Shown one piece after another: positions 39,812 to 53,847 of a stretch of DNA of 64,000 bases; the stretch's first letter is position 1; each line of letters starts with the position of its first letter. This stretch comes from Auanema rhodensis (Eukaryota; Nematoda; Chromadorea; Rhabditida; Rhabditidae): positions 4,464,001-4,528,000 of the forward strand of contig OZ059897.1 in NCBI GenBank assembly GCA_964057225.1. Direction: 5' to 3'. The notes beneath the pieces were generated by a model. It ran no database searches, was not told where the DNA came from, and was given only the letters and a program-made list of their open reading frames with translations. The position numbers and the translations under genes were made by a program.

Positions 39812-42619
39812 TGCACTATACTACATTGAGAAACGCTCCATACAAAAATTAGTTATGATCGTTTGAAAAATAATGCATTAGTGTATGCTGAGTTCCCATG
39901 TACACTCAACATTGCTTCCAAAAACATTTTGACAAAAATTTTCCCGAAAAATTTCTAAATAATTTCACAAAAAGTAGATGTTTTTAGATTCTTTTTTTCA
40001 AGACGAATACGATGGACAATGTTTTTCAACGAAAAAATCATTTCTTCAGGGTGAAAATCGAGGATATAAGTGTGAACATATATCAGTTGATTACTCGGTG
40101 CATTTTTAAGCTAGCGCAAATCTGATAACACAGATCAACGCAGCTCAAAAATCCGCATCGAATGCACTATACTACATTAAGAAACGCTCTATTTAAAAAT
40201 TAGTTATGATCGTTTGAAAAATAATGCATTAGTGTATGTTGAGTTCCCATGTACACTCAACATTGCTTCCAAAAACATTGTGACAAAAATTTTCCCGAAA
40301 AATTTCTAAATAATTTCACGAAAAGTAGGAGTTTTTAGATTTCTTTTTTCAAGGCAAAGACGATGGACAATGTTATTCAACGAAAAAATTAATTCTTCAG
40401 GGTGAAAATCGAGGATATAAGTGTGAACCTATATCAGTTGATTACTCGGTGCATTTTTAAGCTAGCGCAAATCTGATAACACAGATCAACGCAGCTTAAA
40501 AATCCGCATCGAATGCACTATACTACATTGAGAAACGCTCCATACAAAAATTAGTTATGATCGTTTGAAAAATAATGCATTAGTGTATGCTGAGTTCCCA
40601 TGTACACTCAACATTGCTTCCAAAAACATTGTGACAAAAATTTTCCCGAAAAATTTCTAAATAATTTCACAAAAAGTAGATGTTTTTAGATTCTTTTTTT
40701 CAAGACGAATACGATGGACAATGTTTTTCAACGAAAAAATCATTTCTTCAGGGTGAAAATCGAGGATATAAGTGTGAACATATATCAGTTGATTACTCGG
40801 TGCATTTTTAAGCTAGCGCAAATCTGATAACACAGATCAACGCAGCTTAAAAATCCGCATCGAATGCACTATACTACATTGAGAAACGCTCCATACAAAA
40901 ATTAGTTATGATCGTTTGAAAAATAATGCATTAGTGTATGTTGAGTTCCAATGTACACTCAACATTGCTTCCAAAAACATTTTGACAAAAATTTTCCCGA
41001 AAATTTTCTGAATAATTTCACAAAAAGTAGATGTTTTTAGATTCTTTTTTTCAAGACGAATACGATGGACAATGTTTTTCAACGAAAAAATCATTTCTTC
41101 AGGGTGAAAATCGAGGATATAAGTGTGAACATATATCAGTTGATATCTCGGTGCATTTTTAAGCTAACTCAAATCTGATAACACAGATCGACGCAGCTTA
41201 AAAATCCGCATCGAATGCACTATACTACATTGAGAAACGCTCTATACAAAAATTAGTTATGATCGTTTGAAAAATAATGCATTAGTGTATGCTGAGTTCC
41301 CATGTACACTCAACATTGCTTCCAAAAACATTGTGACAAAAATTTTCCCGAAAAATTTCTAAATAATTTCACAAAAAGTAGGAGTTTTTAGATTTTTTTT
41401 TTCAAGGCAAAGACGATGGACAACGTTATTCAACGAAAAAATTAATTCTTCAGGGTGAAAATCGAGGATATAAGTGTGAACCTATATCAGTTGATTACTC
41501 GGTGCATTTTTAAGCTAGCGCAAATCTGATAACACAGATCAACGCAGCTTAAAAATCCGCATCGAATGCACTATACTACATTGAGAAACGCTCCATACAA
41601 AAATTAGTTATGATCGTTTGAAAAATAATGCATTAGTGTATGCTGAGTTCCCATGTACACTCAACATTGCTTCCAAAAACATTGTGACAAAAATTTTCCC
41701 GAAAAATTTCTAAATAATTTCACAAAAAGTAGATGTTTTTAGATTCTTTTTTTCAAGACGAATACGATGGACAATGTTTTTCAACGAAAAAATCATTTCT
41801 TCAGGGTGAAAATCGAGGATATAAGTGTGAACATATATCAGTTGATTACTCGGTGCATTTTTAAGCTAGCGCAAATCTGATAACACAGATCAACGCAGCT
41901 CAAAAATCCGCATCGAATGCACTATACTACATTAAGAAACGCTCTATTTAAAAATTAGTTATGATCGTTTGAAAAATAATGCATTAGTGTATGCTGAGTT
42001 CCCATGTACACTCAACATTGCTTCCAAAAACATTGTGACAAAAATTTTCCCGAAAAATTTCTAAATAATTTCACAAAAAGTAGGAGTTTTTAAATTTCTT
42101 TTCTCAAGGCAAAGACGATGGACAATGTTATTCAACGAAAAAATTAATTCTTCAGGGTGAAAATCGAGGATATAAGTGTGAACCTATATCAGTTGATTAC
42201 TCGGTGCATTTTTAAGCTAGCGCAAATCTGATAACACAGATCAACGCAGCTCAAAAATCCGCATCGAATGCACTATACTACATTGAGAAACGCTCCATAC
42301 AAAAATTAGTTATGATCGTTTGAAAAATAATGCATTAGTGTATGCTGAGTTCCCATGTACACTCAACATTGCTTCCAAAAACATTGTGACAAAAATTTTC
42401 CCGAAAAATTTCTAAATAATTTCACAAAAAGTAGATGTTTTTAGATTCTTTTTTTCAAGACGAATACGATGGACAATGTTTTTCAACGAAAAAATCATTT
42501 CTTCAGGGTGAAAATCGAGGATATAAGTGTGAACATATATCAGTTGATTACTCGGTGCATTTTTAAGCTAGCGCAAATCTGATAACACAGATCAACGCAG
42601 CTCAAAAATCCGCATCGAA

Positions 42620-42969
42620 TGCACTATACTACATTAAGAAACGCTCTATTTAAAAATTAGTTATGATCGTTTGAAAAATAATGCATTAGTGTATGCTGAG
42701 TTCCCATGTACACTCAACATTGCTTCCAAAAACATTGTGACAAAAATTTCCCGAAAAATTTCTAAATAATTTCACAAAAAGTAGGAGTTTTTAAATTTCT
42801 TTTCTCAAGGCAAAGACGATGGACAATGTTATTCAACGAAAAAATTAATTCTTCAGGGTGAAAATCGAGGATATAAGTGTGAACCTATATCAGTTGATTA
42901 CTCGGTGCATTTTTAAGCTAGCGCAAATCTGATAACACAGATCAACGCAGCTCAAAAATCCGCATCGAA
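42620..42969 (-). repeat. 350-bp monomer with 1-bp deletion (first of a pair)
   Basis: AAAAATTTCCCG near 42743 lacks one T compared with AAAAATTTTCCCG in all neighbouring copies. The same deletion is found 701 bp further on at 43321-43670. Confidence 0.85.
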
Positions 42970-43320
42970 TGCACTATACTACATTGAGAAACGCTCCATA
43001 CAAAAATTAGTTATGATCGTTTGAAAAATAATGCATTAGTGTATGCTGAGTTCCCATGTACACTCAACATTGCTTCCAAAAACATTGTGACAAAAATTTT
43101 CCCGAAAAATTTCTAAATAATTTCACAAAAAGTAGATGTTTTTAGATTCTTTTTTTCAAGACGAATACGATGGACAATGTTTTTCAACGAAAAAATCATT
43201 TCTTCAGGGTGAAAATCGAGGATATAAGTGTGAACATATATCAGTTGATTACTCGGTGCATTTTTAAGCTAGCGCAAATCTGATAACACAGATCAACGCA
43301 GCTCAAAAATCCGCATCGAA

Positions 43321-43670
43321 TGCACTATACTACATTAAGAAACGCTCTATTTAAAAATTAGTTATGATCGTTTGAAAAATAATGCATTAGTGTATGCTGA
43401 GTTCCCATGTACACTCAACATTGCTTCCAAAAACATTGTGACAAAAATTTCCCGAAAAATTTCTAAATAATTTCACAAAAAGTAGGAGTTTTTAAATTTC
43501 TTTTCTCAAGGCAAAGACGATGGACAATGTTATTCAACGAAAAAATTAATTCTTCAGGGTGAAAATCGAGGATATAAGTGTGAACCTATATCAGTTGATT
43601 ACTCGGTGCATTTTTAAGCTAGCGCAAATCTGATAACACAGATCAACGCAGCTCACAAATCCGCATCGAA
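43321..43670 (-). repeat. 350-bp monomer with the same 1-bp deletion (second of a pair)
   Basis: This copy carries the identical missing T near 43444. Inheritance by dimer duplication explains it better than two independent slips in a four-T run. Confidence 0.85.
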
Positions 43671-44723
43671 TGCACTATACTACATTGAGAAACGCTCCAT
43701 ACAAAAATTAGTTATGATCGTTTGAAAAATAATGCATTAGTGTATGCTGAGTTCCCATGTACACTCAACATTGCTTCCAAAAACATTGTGACAAAAATTT
43801 TCCCGAAAAATTTCTAAATAATTTCACAAAAAGTAGATGTTTTTAGATTCTTTTTTTCAAGACGAATACGATGGACAATGTTTTTCAACGAAAAAATCAT
43901 TTCTTCAGGGTGAAAATCGAGGATATAAGTGTGAACATATATCAGTTGATTACTCGGTGCATTTTTAAGCTAGCGCAAATCTGATAACACAGATCAACGC
44001 AGCTCAAAAATCCGCATCGAATGCACTATACTACATTAAGAAACGCTCTATTTAAAAATTAGTTATGATCGTTTGAAAAATAATGCATTAGTGTATGCTG
44101 AGTTCCCATGTACACTCAACATTGCTTCCAAAAACATTGTGACAAAAATTTTCCCGAAAAATTTCTAAATAATTTCACAAAAAGTAGGAGTTTTTAAATT
44201 TCTTTTCTCAAGGCAAAGACGATGGACAATGTTATTCAACGAAAAAATTAATTCTTCAGGGTGAAAATCGAGGATATAAGTGTGAACCTATATCAGTTGA
44301 TTACTCGGTGCATTTTTAAGCTAGCGCAAATCTGATAACACAGATCAACGCAGCTCAAAAATCCGCATCGAATGCACTATACTACATTGAGAAACGCTCC
44401 ATACAAAAATTAGTTATGATCGTTTGAAAAATAATGCATTAGTGTATGCTGAGTTCCCATGTACACTCAACATTGCTTCCAAAAACATTGTGACAAAAAT
44501 TTTCCCGAAAAATTTCTAAATAATTTCACAAAAAGTAGGAGTTTTTAGATTTTTTTTTTCAAGGCAAAGACGATGGACAATGTTATTCAACGAAAAAATT
44601 AATTCTTCAGGGTGAAAATCGAGGATATAAGTGTGAACCTATATCAGTTGATTACTCGGTGCATTTTTAAGCTAGCGCAAATCTGATAACACAGATCGAC
44701 GCAGCTTAAAAATCCGCATCGAA

Positions 44724-45073
44724 TGCACTATACTACATTGAGAAACGCTCCATACAAAAATTAGTTATGATCGTTTGAAAAATAATGCATTAGTGTATGT
44801 TGAGTTCCCATGTACACTCAACATTGCTTCCAAAAACATTGTGACAAAAATTTTCCCGAAAAATTTCTAAATAATTTCACAAAAAGTAGGAGTTTTTAGA
44901 TTTTTTTTTCAAGGCAAAGACGATGGACAATGTTATTCAACGAAAAAATTAATTCTTCAGGGTGAAAATCGAGGATATAAGTGTGAACCTATATCAGTTG
45001 ATTACTCGGTGCATTTTTAAGCTAGCGCAAATCTGATAACACAGATCAACGCAGCTTAAAAATCCGCATCGAA
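44724..45073 (-). repeat. 350-bp monomer (nine-T run)
   Basis: The T tract after TTTTTAGA has nine Ts here against ten in the neighbouring monomer at 44373. The same form recurs at 46829-47178 in the second copy of the 6-monomer HOR. Confidence 0.8.
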
Positions 45074-46828
45074 TGCACTATACTACATTGAGAAACGCTC
45101 CATACAAAAATTAGTTATGATCGTTTGAAAAATAATGCATTAGTGTATGTTGAGTTCCCATGTACACTCAACATTGCTTCCAAAAACATTTTGACAAAAA
45201 TTTTCCCGAAAATTTTCTGAATAATTTCACAAAAAGTAGATGTTTTTAGATTCTTTTTTTCAAGACGAATACGATGGACAATGTTTTTCAACGAAAAAAT
45301 CATTTCTTCAGGGTGAAAATCGAGGATATAAGTGTGAACATATATCAGTTGATATCTCGGTGCATTTTTAAGCTAACTCAAATCTGATAACACAGATCGA
45401 CGCAGCTTAAAAATCCGCATCGAATGCACTATACTACATTGAGAAACGCTCTATACAAAAATTAGTTATGATCGTTTGAAAAATAATGCATTAGTGTATG
45501 CTGAGTTCCCATGTACACTCAACATTGCTTCCAAAAACATTGTGACAAAAATTTTCCCGAAAAATTTCTAAATAATTTCACAAAAAGTAGATGTTTTTAG
45601 ATTCCTTTTTTCAAGACGAATACGATGGACAATGTTTTTCAACGAAAAAATCATTTCTTCAGGGTGAAAATCGAGGATATAAGTGTGAACATATATCAGT
45701 TGAAATCTCGGTGCATTTTCAAGCTAACTCAAATCTGATAACACAGATCGACGCAGCTTAAAAATCCGCATCGAATGCACTATACTACATTGAGAAACGC
45801 TCTATACAAAAATTAGTTATGATCGTTTGAAAAATAATGCATTAGTGTATGCTGAGTTCCCATGTACACTCAACATTGCTTCCAAAAACATTGTGACAAA
45901 AATTTTCCCGAAAAATTTCTAAATAATTTCACAAAAAGTAGGAGTTTTTAGATTTTTTTTTTCAAGGCAAAGACGATGGACAACGTTATTCAACGAAAAA
46001 ATTAATTCTTCAGGGTGAAAATCGAGGATATAAGTGTGAACCTATATCAGTTGATTACTCGGTGCATTTTTAAGCTAGCGCAAATCTGATAACACAGATC
46101 AACGCAGCTTAAAAATCCGCATCGAATGCACTATACTACATTGAGAAACGCTCCATACAAAAATTAGTTATGATCGTTTGAAAAATAATGCATTAGTGTA
46201 TGCTGAGTTCCCATGTACACTCAACATTGCTTCCAAAAACATTGTGACAAAAATTTTCCCGAAAAATTTCTAAATAATTTCACAAAAAGTAGATGTTTTT
46301 AGATTCTTTTTTTCAAGACGAATACGATGGACAATGTTTTTCAACGAAAAAATCATTTCTTCAGGGTGAAAATCGAGGATATAAGTGTGAACATATATCA
46401 GTTGATTACTCGGTGCATTTTTAAGCTAGCGCAAATCTGATAACACAGATCAACGCAGCTCAAAAATCCGCATCGAATGCACTATACTACATTAAGAAAC
46501 GCTCTATTTAAAAATTAGTTATGATCGTTTGAAAAATAATGCATTAGTGTATGCTGAGTTCCCATGTACACTCAACATTGCTTCCAAAAACATTGTGACA
46601 AAAATTTTCCCGAAAAATTTCTAAATAATTTCACAAAAAGTAGGAGTTTTTAGATTTTTTTTTTCAAGGCAAAGACGATGGACAATGTTATTCAACGAAA
46701 AAATTAATTCTTCAGGGTGAAAATCGAGGATATAAGTGTGAACCTATATCAGTTGATTACTCGGTGCATTTTTAAGCTAGCGCAAATCTGATAACACAGA
46801 TCGACGCAGCTTAAAAATCCGCATCGAA

Positions 46829-47178
46829 TGCACTATACTACATTGAGAAACGCTCCATACAAAAATTAGTTATGATCGTTTGAAAAATAATGCATTAGTG
46901 TATGTTGAGTTCCCATGTACACTCAACATTGCTTCCAAAAACATTGTGACAAAAATTTTCCCGAAAAATTTCTAAATAATTTCACAAAAAGTAGGAGTTT
47001 TTAGATTTTTTTTTCAAGGCAAAGACGATGGACAATGTTATTCAACGAAAAAATTAATTCTTCAGGGTGAAAATCGAGGATATAAGTGTGAACCTATATC
47101 AGTTGATTACTCGGTGCATTTTTAAGCTAGCGCAAATCTGATAACACAGATCAACGCAGCTTAAAAATCCGCATCGAA
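46829..47178 (-). repeat. 350-bp monomer (nine-T run), duplicate of 44724-45073
   Basis: It has the same nine-T tract and the same GTTGAG variant as the copy 2105 bp upstream, so the deletion was copied with the HOR. A homopolymer length could also be a sequencing or consensus error, but its exact recurrence with linked markers argues against that. Confidence 0.75.
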
Positions 47179-48582
47179 TGCACTATACTACATTGAGAAA
47201 CGCTCCATACAAAAATTAGTTATGATCGTTTGAAAAATAATGCATTAGTGTATGTTGAGTTCCCATGTACACTCAACATTGCTTCCAAAAACATTTTGAC
47301 AAAAATTTTCCCGAAAATTTTCTGAATAATTTCACAAAAAGTAGATGTTTTTAGATTCTTTTTTTCAAGACGAATACGATGGACAATGTTTTTCAACGAA
47401 AAAATCATTTCTTCAGGGTGAAAATCGAGGATATAAGTGTGAACATATATCAGTTGATATCTCGGTGCATTTTTAAGCTAACTCAAATCTGATAACACAG
47501 ATCGACGCAGCTTAAAAATCCGCATCGAATGCACTATACTACATTGAGAAACGCTCTATACAAAAATTAGTTATGATCGTTTGAAAAATAATGCATTAGT
47601 GTATGCTGAGTTCCCATGTACACTCAACATTGCTTCCAAAAACATTGTGACAAAAATTTTCCCGAAAAATTTCTAAATAATTTCACAAAAAGTAGATGTT
47701 TTTAGATTCCTTTTTTCAAGACGAATACGATGGACAATGTTTTTCAACGAAAAAATCATTTCTTCAGGGTGAAAATCGAGGATATAAGTGTGAACATATA
47801 TCAGTTGAAATCTCGGTGCATTTTCAAGCTAACTCAAATCTGATAACACAGATCGACGCAGCTTAAAAATCCGCATCGAATGCACTATACTACATTGAGA
47901 AACGCTCTATACAAAAATTAGTTATGATCGTTTGAAAAATAATGCATTAGTGTATGCTGAGTTCCCATGTACACTCAACATTGCTTCCAAAAACATTGTG
48001 ACAAAAATTTTCCCGAAAAATTTCTAAATAATTTCACAAAAAGTAGGAGTTTTTAGATTTTTTTTTTCAAGGCAAAGACGATGGACAACGTTATTCAACG
48101 AAAAAATTAATTCTTCAGGGTGAAAATCGAGGATATAAGTGTGAACCTATATCAGTTGATTACTCGGTGCATTTTTAAGCTAGCGCAAATCTGATAACAC
48201 AGATCAACGCAGCTTAAAAATCCGCATCGAATGCACTATACTACATTGAGAAACGCTCCATACAAAAATTAGTTATGATCGTTTGAAAAATAATGCATTA
48301 GTGTATGCTGAGTTCCCATGTACACTCAACATTGCTTCCAAAAACATTGTGACAAAAATTTTCCCGAAAAATTTCTAAATAATTTCACAAAAAGTAGATG
48401 TTTTTAGATTCTTTTTTTCAAGACGAATACGATGGACAATGTTTTTCAACGAAAAAATCATTTCTTCAGGGTGAAAATCGAGGATATAAGTGTGAACATA
48501 TATCAGTTGATTACTCGGTGCATTTTTAAGCTAGCGCAAATCTGATAACACAGATCAACGCAGCTCAAAAATCCGCATCGAA

Positions 48583-49986
48583 TGCACTATACTACATTAA
48601 GAAACGCTCTATTTAAAAATTAGTTATGATCGTTTGAAAAATAATGCATTAGTGTATGCTGAGTTCCCATGTACACTCAACATTGCTTCCAAAAACATTG
48701 TGACAAAAATTTTCCCGAAAAATTTCTAAATAATTTCACAAAAAGTAGGAGTTTTTAAATTTCTTTTCTCAAGGCAAAGACGATGGACAATGTTATTCAA
48801 CGAAAAAATTAATTCTTCAGGGTGAAAATCGAGGATATAAGTGTGAACCTATATCAGTTGATTACTCGGTGCATTTTTAAGCTAGCGCAAATCTGATAAC
48901 ACAGATCAACGCAGCTCAAAAATCCGCATCGAATGCACTATACTACATTGAAAAACGCTCCATACAAAAATTAGTTATGATCGTTTGAAAAATAATGCAT
49001 TAGTGTATGTTGAGTTCCCATGTACACTCAACATTGCTTCCAAAAACATTTTGACAAAAATTTTCCCGAAAAATTTCTGAATAATTTCACAAAAAGTAGA
49101 TGTTTTTAGATTCTTTTTTTCAAGACGAATACGATGGACAATGTTTTTCAACGAAAAAATCATTTCTTCAGGGTGAAAATCGAGGATATAAGTGTGAACA
49201 TATATCAGTTGATACCTCGGTGCATTTTTAAGCTAGCGCAAATCTGATAACACAGATCAACGCAGCTCAAAAATCCGCATCGAATGCACTATACTACATT
49301 AAGAAACGCTCTATTTAAAAATTAGTTATGATCGTTTGAAAAATAATGCATTAGTGTATGCTGAGTTCCCATGTACACTCAACATTGCTTCCAAAAACAT
49401 TGTGACAAAAATTTTCCCGAAAAATTTCTAAATAATTTCACAAAAAGTAGGAGTTTTTAAATTTCTTTTCTCAAGGCAAAGACGATGGACAATGTTATTC
49501 AACGAAAAAATTAATTCTTCAGGGTGAAAATCGAGGATATAAGTGTGAACCTATATCAGTTGATTACTCGGTGCATTTTTAAGCTAGCGCAAATCTGATA
49601 ACACAGATCAACGCAGCTCAAAAATCCGCATCGAATGCACTATACTACATTGAAAAACGCTCCATACAAAAATTAGTTATGATCGTTTGAAAAATAATGC
49701 ATTAGTGTATGTTGAGTTCCCATGTACACTCAACATTGCTTCCAAAAACATTTTGACAAAAATTTTCCCGAAAAATTTCTGAATAATTTCACAAAAAGTA
49801 GATGTTTTTAGATTCTTTTTTTCAAGACGAATACGATGGACAATGTTTTTCAACGAAAAAATCATTTCTTCAGGGTGAAAATCGAGGATATAAGTGTGAA
49901 CATATATCAGTTGATACCTCGGTGCATTTTTAAGCTAACTCAAATCTGATAACACAGATCGACGCAGCTTAAAAATCCGCATCGAA
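48583..49986 (-). repeat. Dimer HOR, two copies (702 bp each)
   Basis: Units 48583-49284 and 49285-49986 each contain an X-type monomer (CATTAAGAAACG, CTATTT, TTTAAATTTC) and a Z monomer with ACATTGAAAAACGC and GTTGATACCTCGG. The last marker occurs only near 49209 and 49911. The same Z neighbourhood, with ACATTGAAAAACGC followed by CTATACCACATTG, reappears 3510 bp (10 monomers) further on near 53158 and 53501. Confidence 0.82.
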
Positions 49987-52900
49987 TGCACTATACCACA
50001 TTGAGAAACGCTCTATACAAAAATTAGTTATGATCGTTTGAAAAATAATGCATTAGTGTATGCTGAGTTCCCATGTACACTCAACATTGCTTCCAAAAAC
50101 ATTGTGACAAAAATTTTCCCGAAAAATTTCTAAATAATTTCACAAAAAGTAGATGTTTTTAGATTCCTTTTTTCAAGACGAATACGATGGACAATGTTTT
50201 TCAACGAAAAAATCATTTCTTCAGGGTGAAAATCGAGGATATAAGTGTGAACCTATATCAGTTGATTACTCGGTGCATTTTTAAGCTAGCGCAAATCTGA
50301 TAACACAGATCGACGCAGCTTAAAAATCCGCATCGAATGCACTATACTACATTGAGAAACGCTCTATACAAAAATTAGTTATGATCGTTTGAAAAATAAT
50401 GCATTAGTGTATGCTGAGTTCCCATGTACACTCAACATTGCTTCCAAAAACATTGTGACAAAAATTTTCCCGAAAAATTTCTAAATAATTTCACGAAAAG
50501 TAGGAGTTTTTAGATTTCTTTTTTCAAGGCAAAGACGATGGACAATGTTATTCAACGAAAAAATTAATTCTTCAGGGTGAAAATCGAGGATATAAGTGTG
50601 AACATATATCAGTTGATATCTCGGTGCATTTTCAAGCTAACTCAAATCTGATAACACAGATCGACGCAGCTTAAAAATCCGCATCGAATGCACTATACTA
50701 CATTGAGAAACGCTCTATACAAAAATTAGTTATGATCGTTTGAAAAATAATGCATTAGTGTATGCTGAGTTCCCATGTACACTCAACATTGCTTCCAAAA
50801 ACATTGTGACAAAAATTTTCCCGAAAAATTTCTAAATAATTTCACGAAAAGTAGGAGTTTTTAGATTTCTTTTTTCAAGGCAAAGACGATGGACAATGTT
50901 ATTCAACGAAAAAATTAATTCTTCAGGGTGAAAATCGAGGATATAAGTGTGAACCTATATCAGTTGATTACTCGGTGCATTTTTAAGCTAGCGCAAATCT
51001 GATAACACAGATCAACGCAGCTTAAAAATCCGCATCGAATGCACTATACTACATTGAGAAACGCTCCATACAAAAATTAGTTATGATCGTTTGAAAAATA
51101 ATGCATTAGTGTATGCTGAGTTCCCATGTACACTCAACATTGCTTCCAAAAACATTGTGACAAAAATTTTCCCGAAAAATTTCTAAATAATTTCACAAAA
51201 AGTAGGAGTTTTTAGATTTCTTTTTTCAAGGCAAAGATGATGGACAATGTTATTCAACGAAAAAATTAATTCTTCAGGGTGAAAATCGAGGATATAAGTG
51301 TGAACCTATATCAGTTGATTACTCGGTGCATTTTTAAGCTAGCGCAAATCTGATAACACAGATCAACGCAGCTTAAAAATCCGCATCGAATGCACTATAC
51401 TACATTGAGAAACGCTCTATTTAAAAATTAGTTATGATCGTTTGAAAAATAATGCATTAGTGTATGCTGAGTTCCCATGTACACTCAACATTGCTTCCAA
51501 AAACATTGTGACAAAAATTTTCCCGAAAAATTTCTAAATAATTTCACAAAAAGTAGATGTTTTTAGATTCTTTTTTTCAAGACGAATACGATGGACAATG
51601 TTTTTCAACGAAAAAATCATTTCTTCAGGGTGAAAATCGAGGATATAAGTGTGAACATATATCAGTTGATTACTCGGTGCATTTTTAAGCTAGCGCAAAT
51701 CTGATAACACAGATCAACGCAGCTCAAAAATCCGCATCGAATGCACTATACTACATTAAGAAACGCTCTATTTAAAAATTAGTTATGATCGTTTGAAAAA
51801 TAATGCATTAGTGTATGCTGAGTTCACATGTACACTCAACATTGCTTCCAAAAACATTGTGACAAAAATTTTCCCGAAAAATTTCTAAATAATTTCACAA
51901 AAAGTAGGAGTTTTTAGATTTTTTTTTTCAAGGCAAAGACGATGGACAACGTTATTCAACGAAAAAATTAATTCTTCAGGGTGAAAATCGAGGATATAAG
52001 TGTGAACCTATATCAGTTGATTACTCGGTGCATTTTTAAGCTAGCGCAAATCTGATAACACAGATCAACGCAGCTTAAAAATCCGCATCGAATGCACTAT
52101 ACTACATTGAGAAACGCTCCATACAAAAATTAGTTATGATCGTTTGAAAAATAATGCATTAGTGTATGCTGAGTTCCCATGTACACTCAACATTGCTTCC
52201 AAAAACATTGTGACAAAAATTTTCCCGAAAAATTTCTAAATAATTTCACAAAAAGTAGATGTTTTTAGATTCTTTTTTTCAAGACGAATACGATGGACAA
52301 TGTTTTTCAACGAAAAAATCATTTCTTCAGGGTGAAAATCGAGGATATAAGTGTGAACATATATCAGTTGATTACTCGGTGCATTTTTAAGCTAGCGCAA
52401 ATCTGATAACACAGATCAACGCAGCTCAAAAATCCGCATCGAATGCACTATACTACATTAAGAAACGCTCTATTTAAAAATTAGTTATGATCGTTTGAAA
52501 AATAATGCATTAGTGTATGCTGAGTTCCCATGTACACTCAACATTGCTTCCAAAAACATTGTGACAAAAATTTTCCCGAAAAATTTCTAAATAATTTCAC
52601 AAAAAGTAGGAGTTTTTAAATTTCTTTTCTCAAGGCAAAGACGATGGACAATGTTATTCAACGAAAAAATTAATTCTTCAGGGTGAAAATCGAGGATATA
52701 AGTGTGAACCTATATCAGTTGATTACTCGGTGCATTTTTAAGCTAGCGCAAATCTGATAACACAGATCAACGCAGCTCAAAAATCCGCATCGAATGCACT
52801 ATACTACATTGAAAAACGCTCCATACAAAAATTAGTTATGATCGTTTGAAAAATAATGCATTAGTGTATGTTGAGTTCCCATGTACACTCAACATTGCTT

Positions 52901-53847
52901 CCAAAAACATTGTGACAAAAATTTTCCCGAAAAATTTCTAAATAATTTCACAAAAAGTAGGAGTTTTTAAATTTCTTTTCTCAAGGCAAAGACGATGGAC
53001 AATGTTATTCAACGAAAAAATTAATTCTTCAGGGTGAAAATCGAGGATATAAGTGTGAACCTATATCAGTTGATTACTCGGTGCATTTTTAAGCTAGCGC
53101 AAATCTGATAACACAGATCAACGCAGCTCAAAAATCCGCATCGAATGCACTATACTACATTGAAAAACGCTCCATACAAAAATTAGTTATGATCGTTTGA
53201 AAAATAATGCATTAGTGTATGTTGAGTTCCCATGTACACTCAACATTGCTTCCAAAAACATTTTGACAAAAATTTTCCCGAAAAATTTCTGAATAATTTC
53301 ACAAAAAGTAGATGTTTTTAGATTCTTTTTTTCAAGACGAATACGATGGACAATGTTTTTCAACGAAAAAATCATTTCTTCAGGGTGAAAATCGAGGATA
53401 TAAGTGTGAACATATATCAGTTGATATCTCGGTGCATTTTTAAGCTAACTCAAATCTGATAACACAGATCGACGCAGCTTAAAAATCCGCATCGAATGCA
53501 CTATACCACATTGAGAAACGCTCTATACAAAAATTAGTTATGATCGTTTGAAAAATAATGCATTAGTGTATGCTGAGTTCCCATGTACACTCAACATTGC
53601 TTCCAAAAACATTGTGACAAAAATTTTCCCGAAAAATTTCTAAATAATTTCACAAAAAGTAGATGTTTTTAGATTCCTTTTTTCAAGACGAATACGATGG
53701 ACAATGTTTTTCAACGAAAAAATCATTTCTTCAGGGTGAAAATCGAGGATATAAGTGTGAACATATATCAGTTGATATCTCGGTGCATTTTCAAGCTAAC
53801 TCAAATCTGATAACACAGATCGACGCAGCTTAAAAATCCGCATCGAA
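49987..53847 (-). repeat. Mixed block bounded by CTATACCACATTG monomers
   Basis: The rare CTATACCACATTG variant lies near 49991 and 53501, exactly ten monomers apart, each time following a Z monomer with ACATTGAAAAACGC and followed by ATTCCTTTTTTC. Between them are X monomers with CACGAAAAG, AGATGATGG and CAACGTTATTC markers and mosaics with CTATTT. I saw no simple short HOR in this part. A private GAGTTCACATG occurs near 51821. Confidence 0.55.

Larger units (their letters stand above)
41567..44372 (-). repeat. Dimer HOR, four tandem copies (702, 701, 701, 702 bp)
   Basis: Copies at 41567-42268, 42269-42969, 42970-43670 and 43671-44372 alternate a Y-type mosaic monomer (GTAGATG, ATTGTGAC) with an X-type monomer (CATTAAGAAACG, CTATTTAAAAA, TTTAAATTTCTTTTC). 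The second and third copies share a 1-bp deletion (AAAAATTTCCCG at 42743 and 43444), which shows they descend from one another. Copy three has a private GCTCACAAAT. This is the longest simple HOR run in the window. Confidence 0.88.
44373..48582 (-). repeat. 6-monomer HOR, two copies (2105 bp each)
   Basis: Copies at 44373-46477 and 46478-48582 share, in order: an X monomer with a ten-T run, an X monomer with GTTGAG and a nine-T run (350 bp), a Z monomer with AAAATTTTCTG, a monomer with ATTCCTTTTTTC and the rare TTGAAATCTCGG, a monomer with CAACGTTATTC, and a mosaic with GCAGCTCAAAA. The T-run deletion and TTGAAATCTCGG are shared at offset 2105. The first monomer differs at one end (CTCCATAC against CTCTATTT), which locates the exchange. 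Confidence 0.87.
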
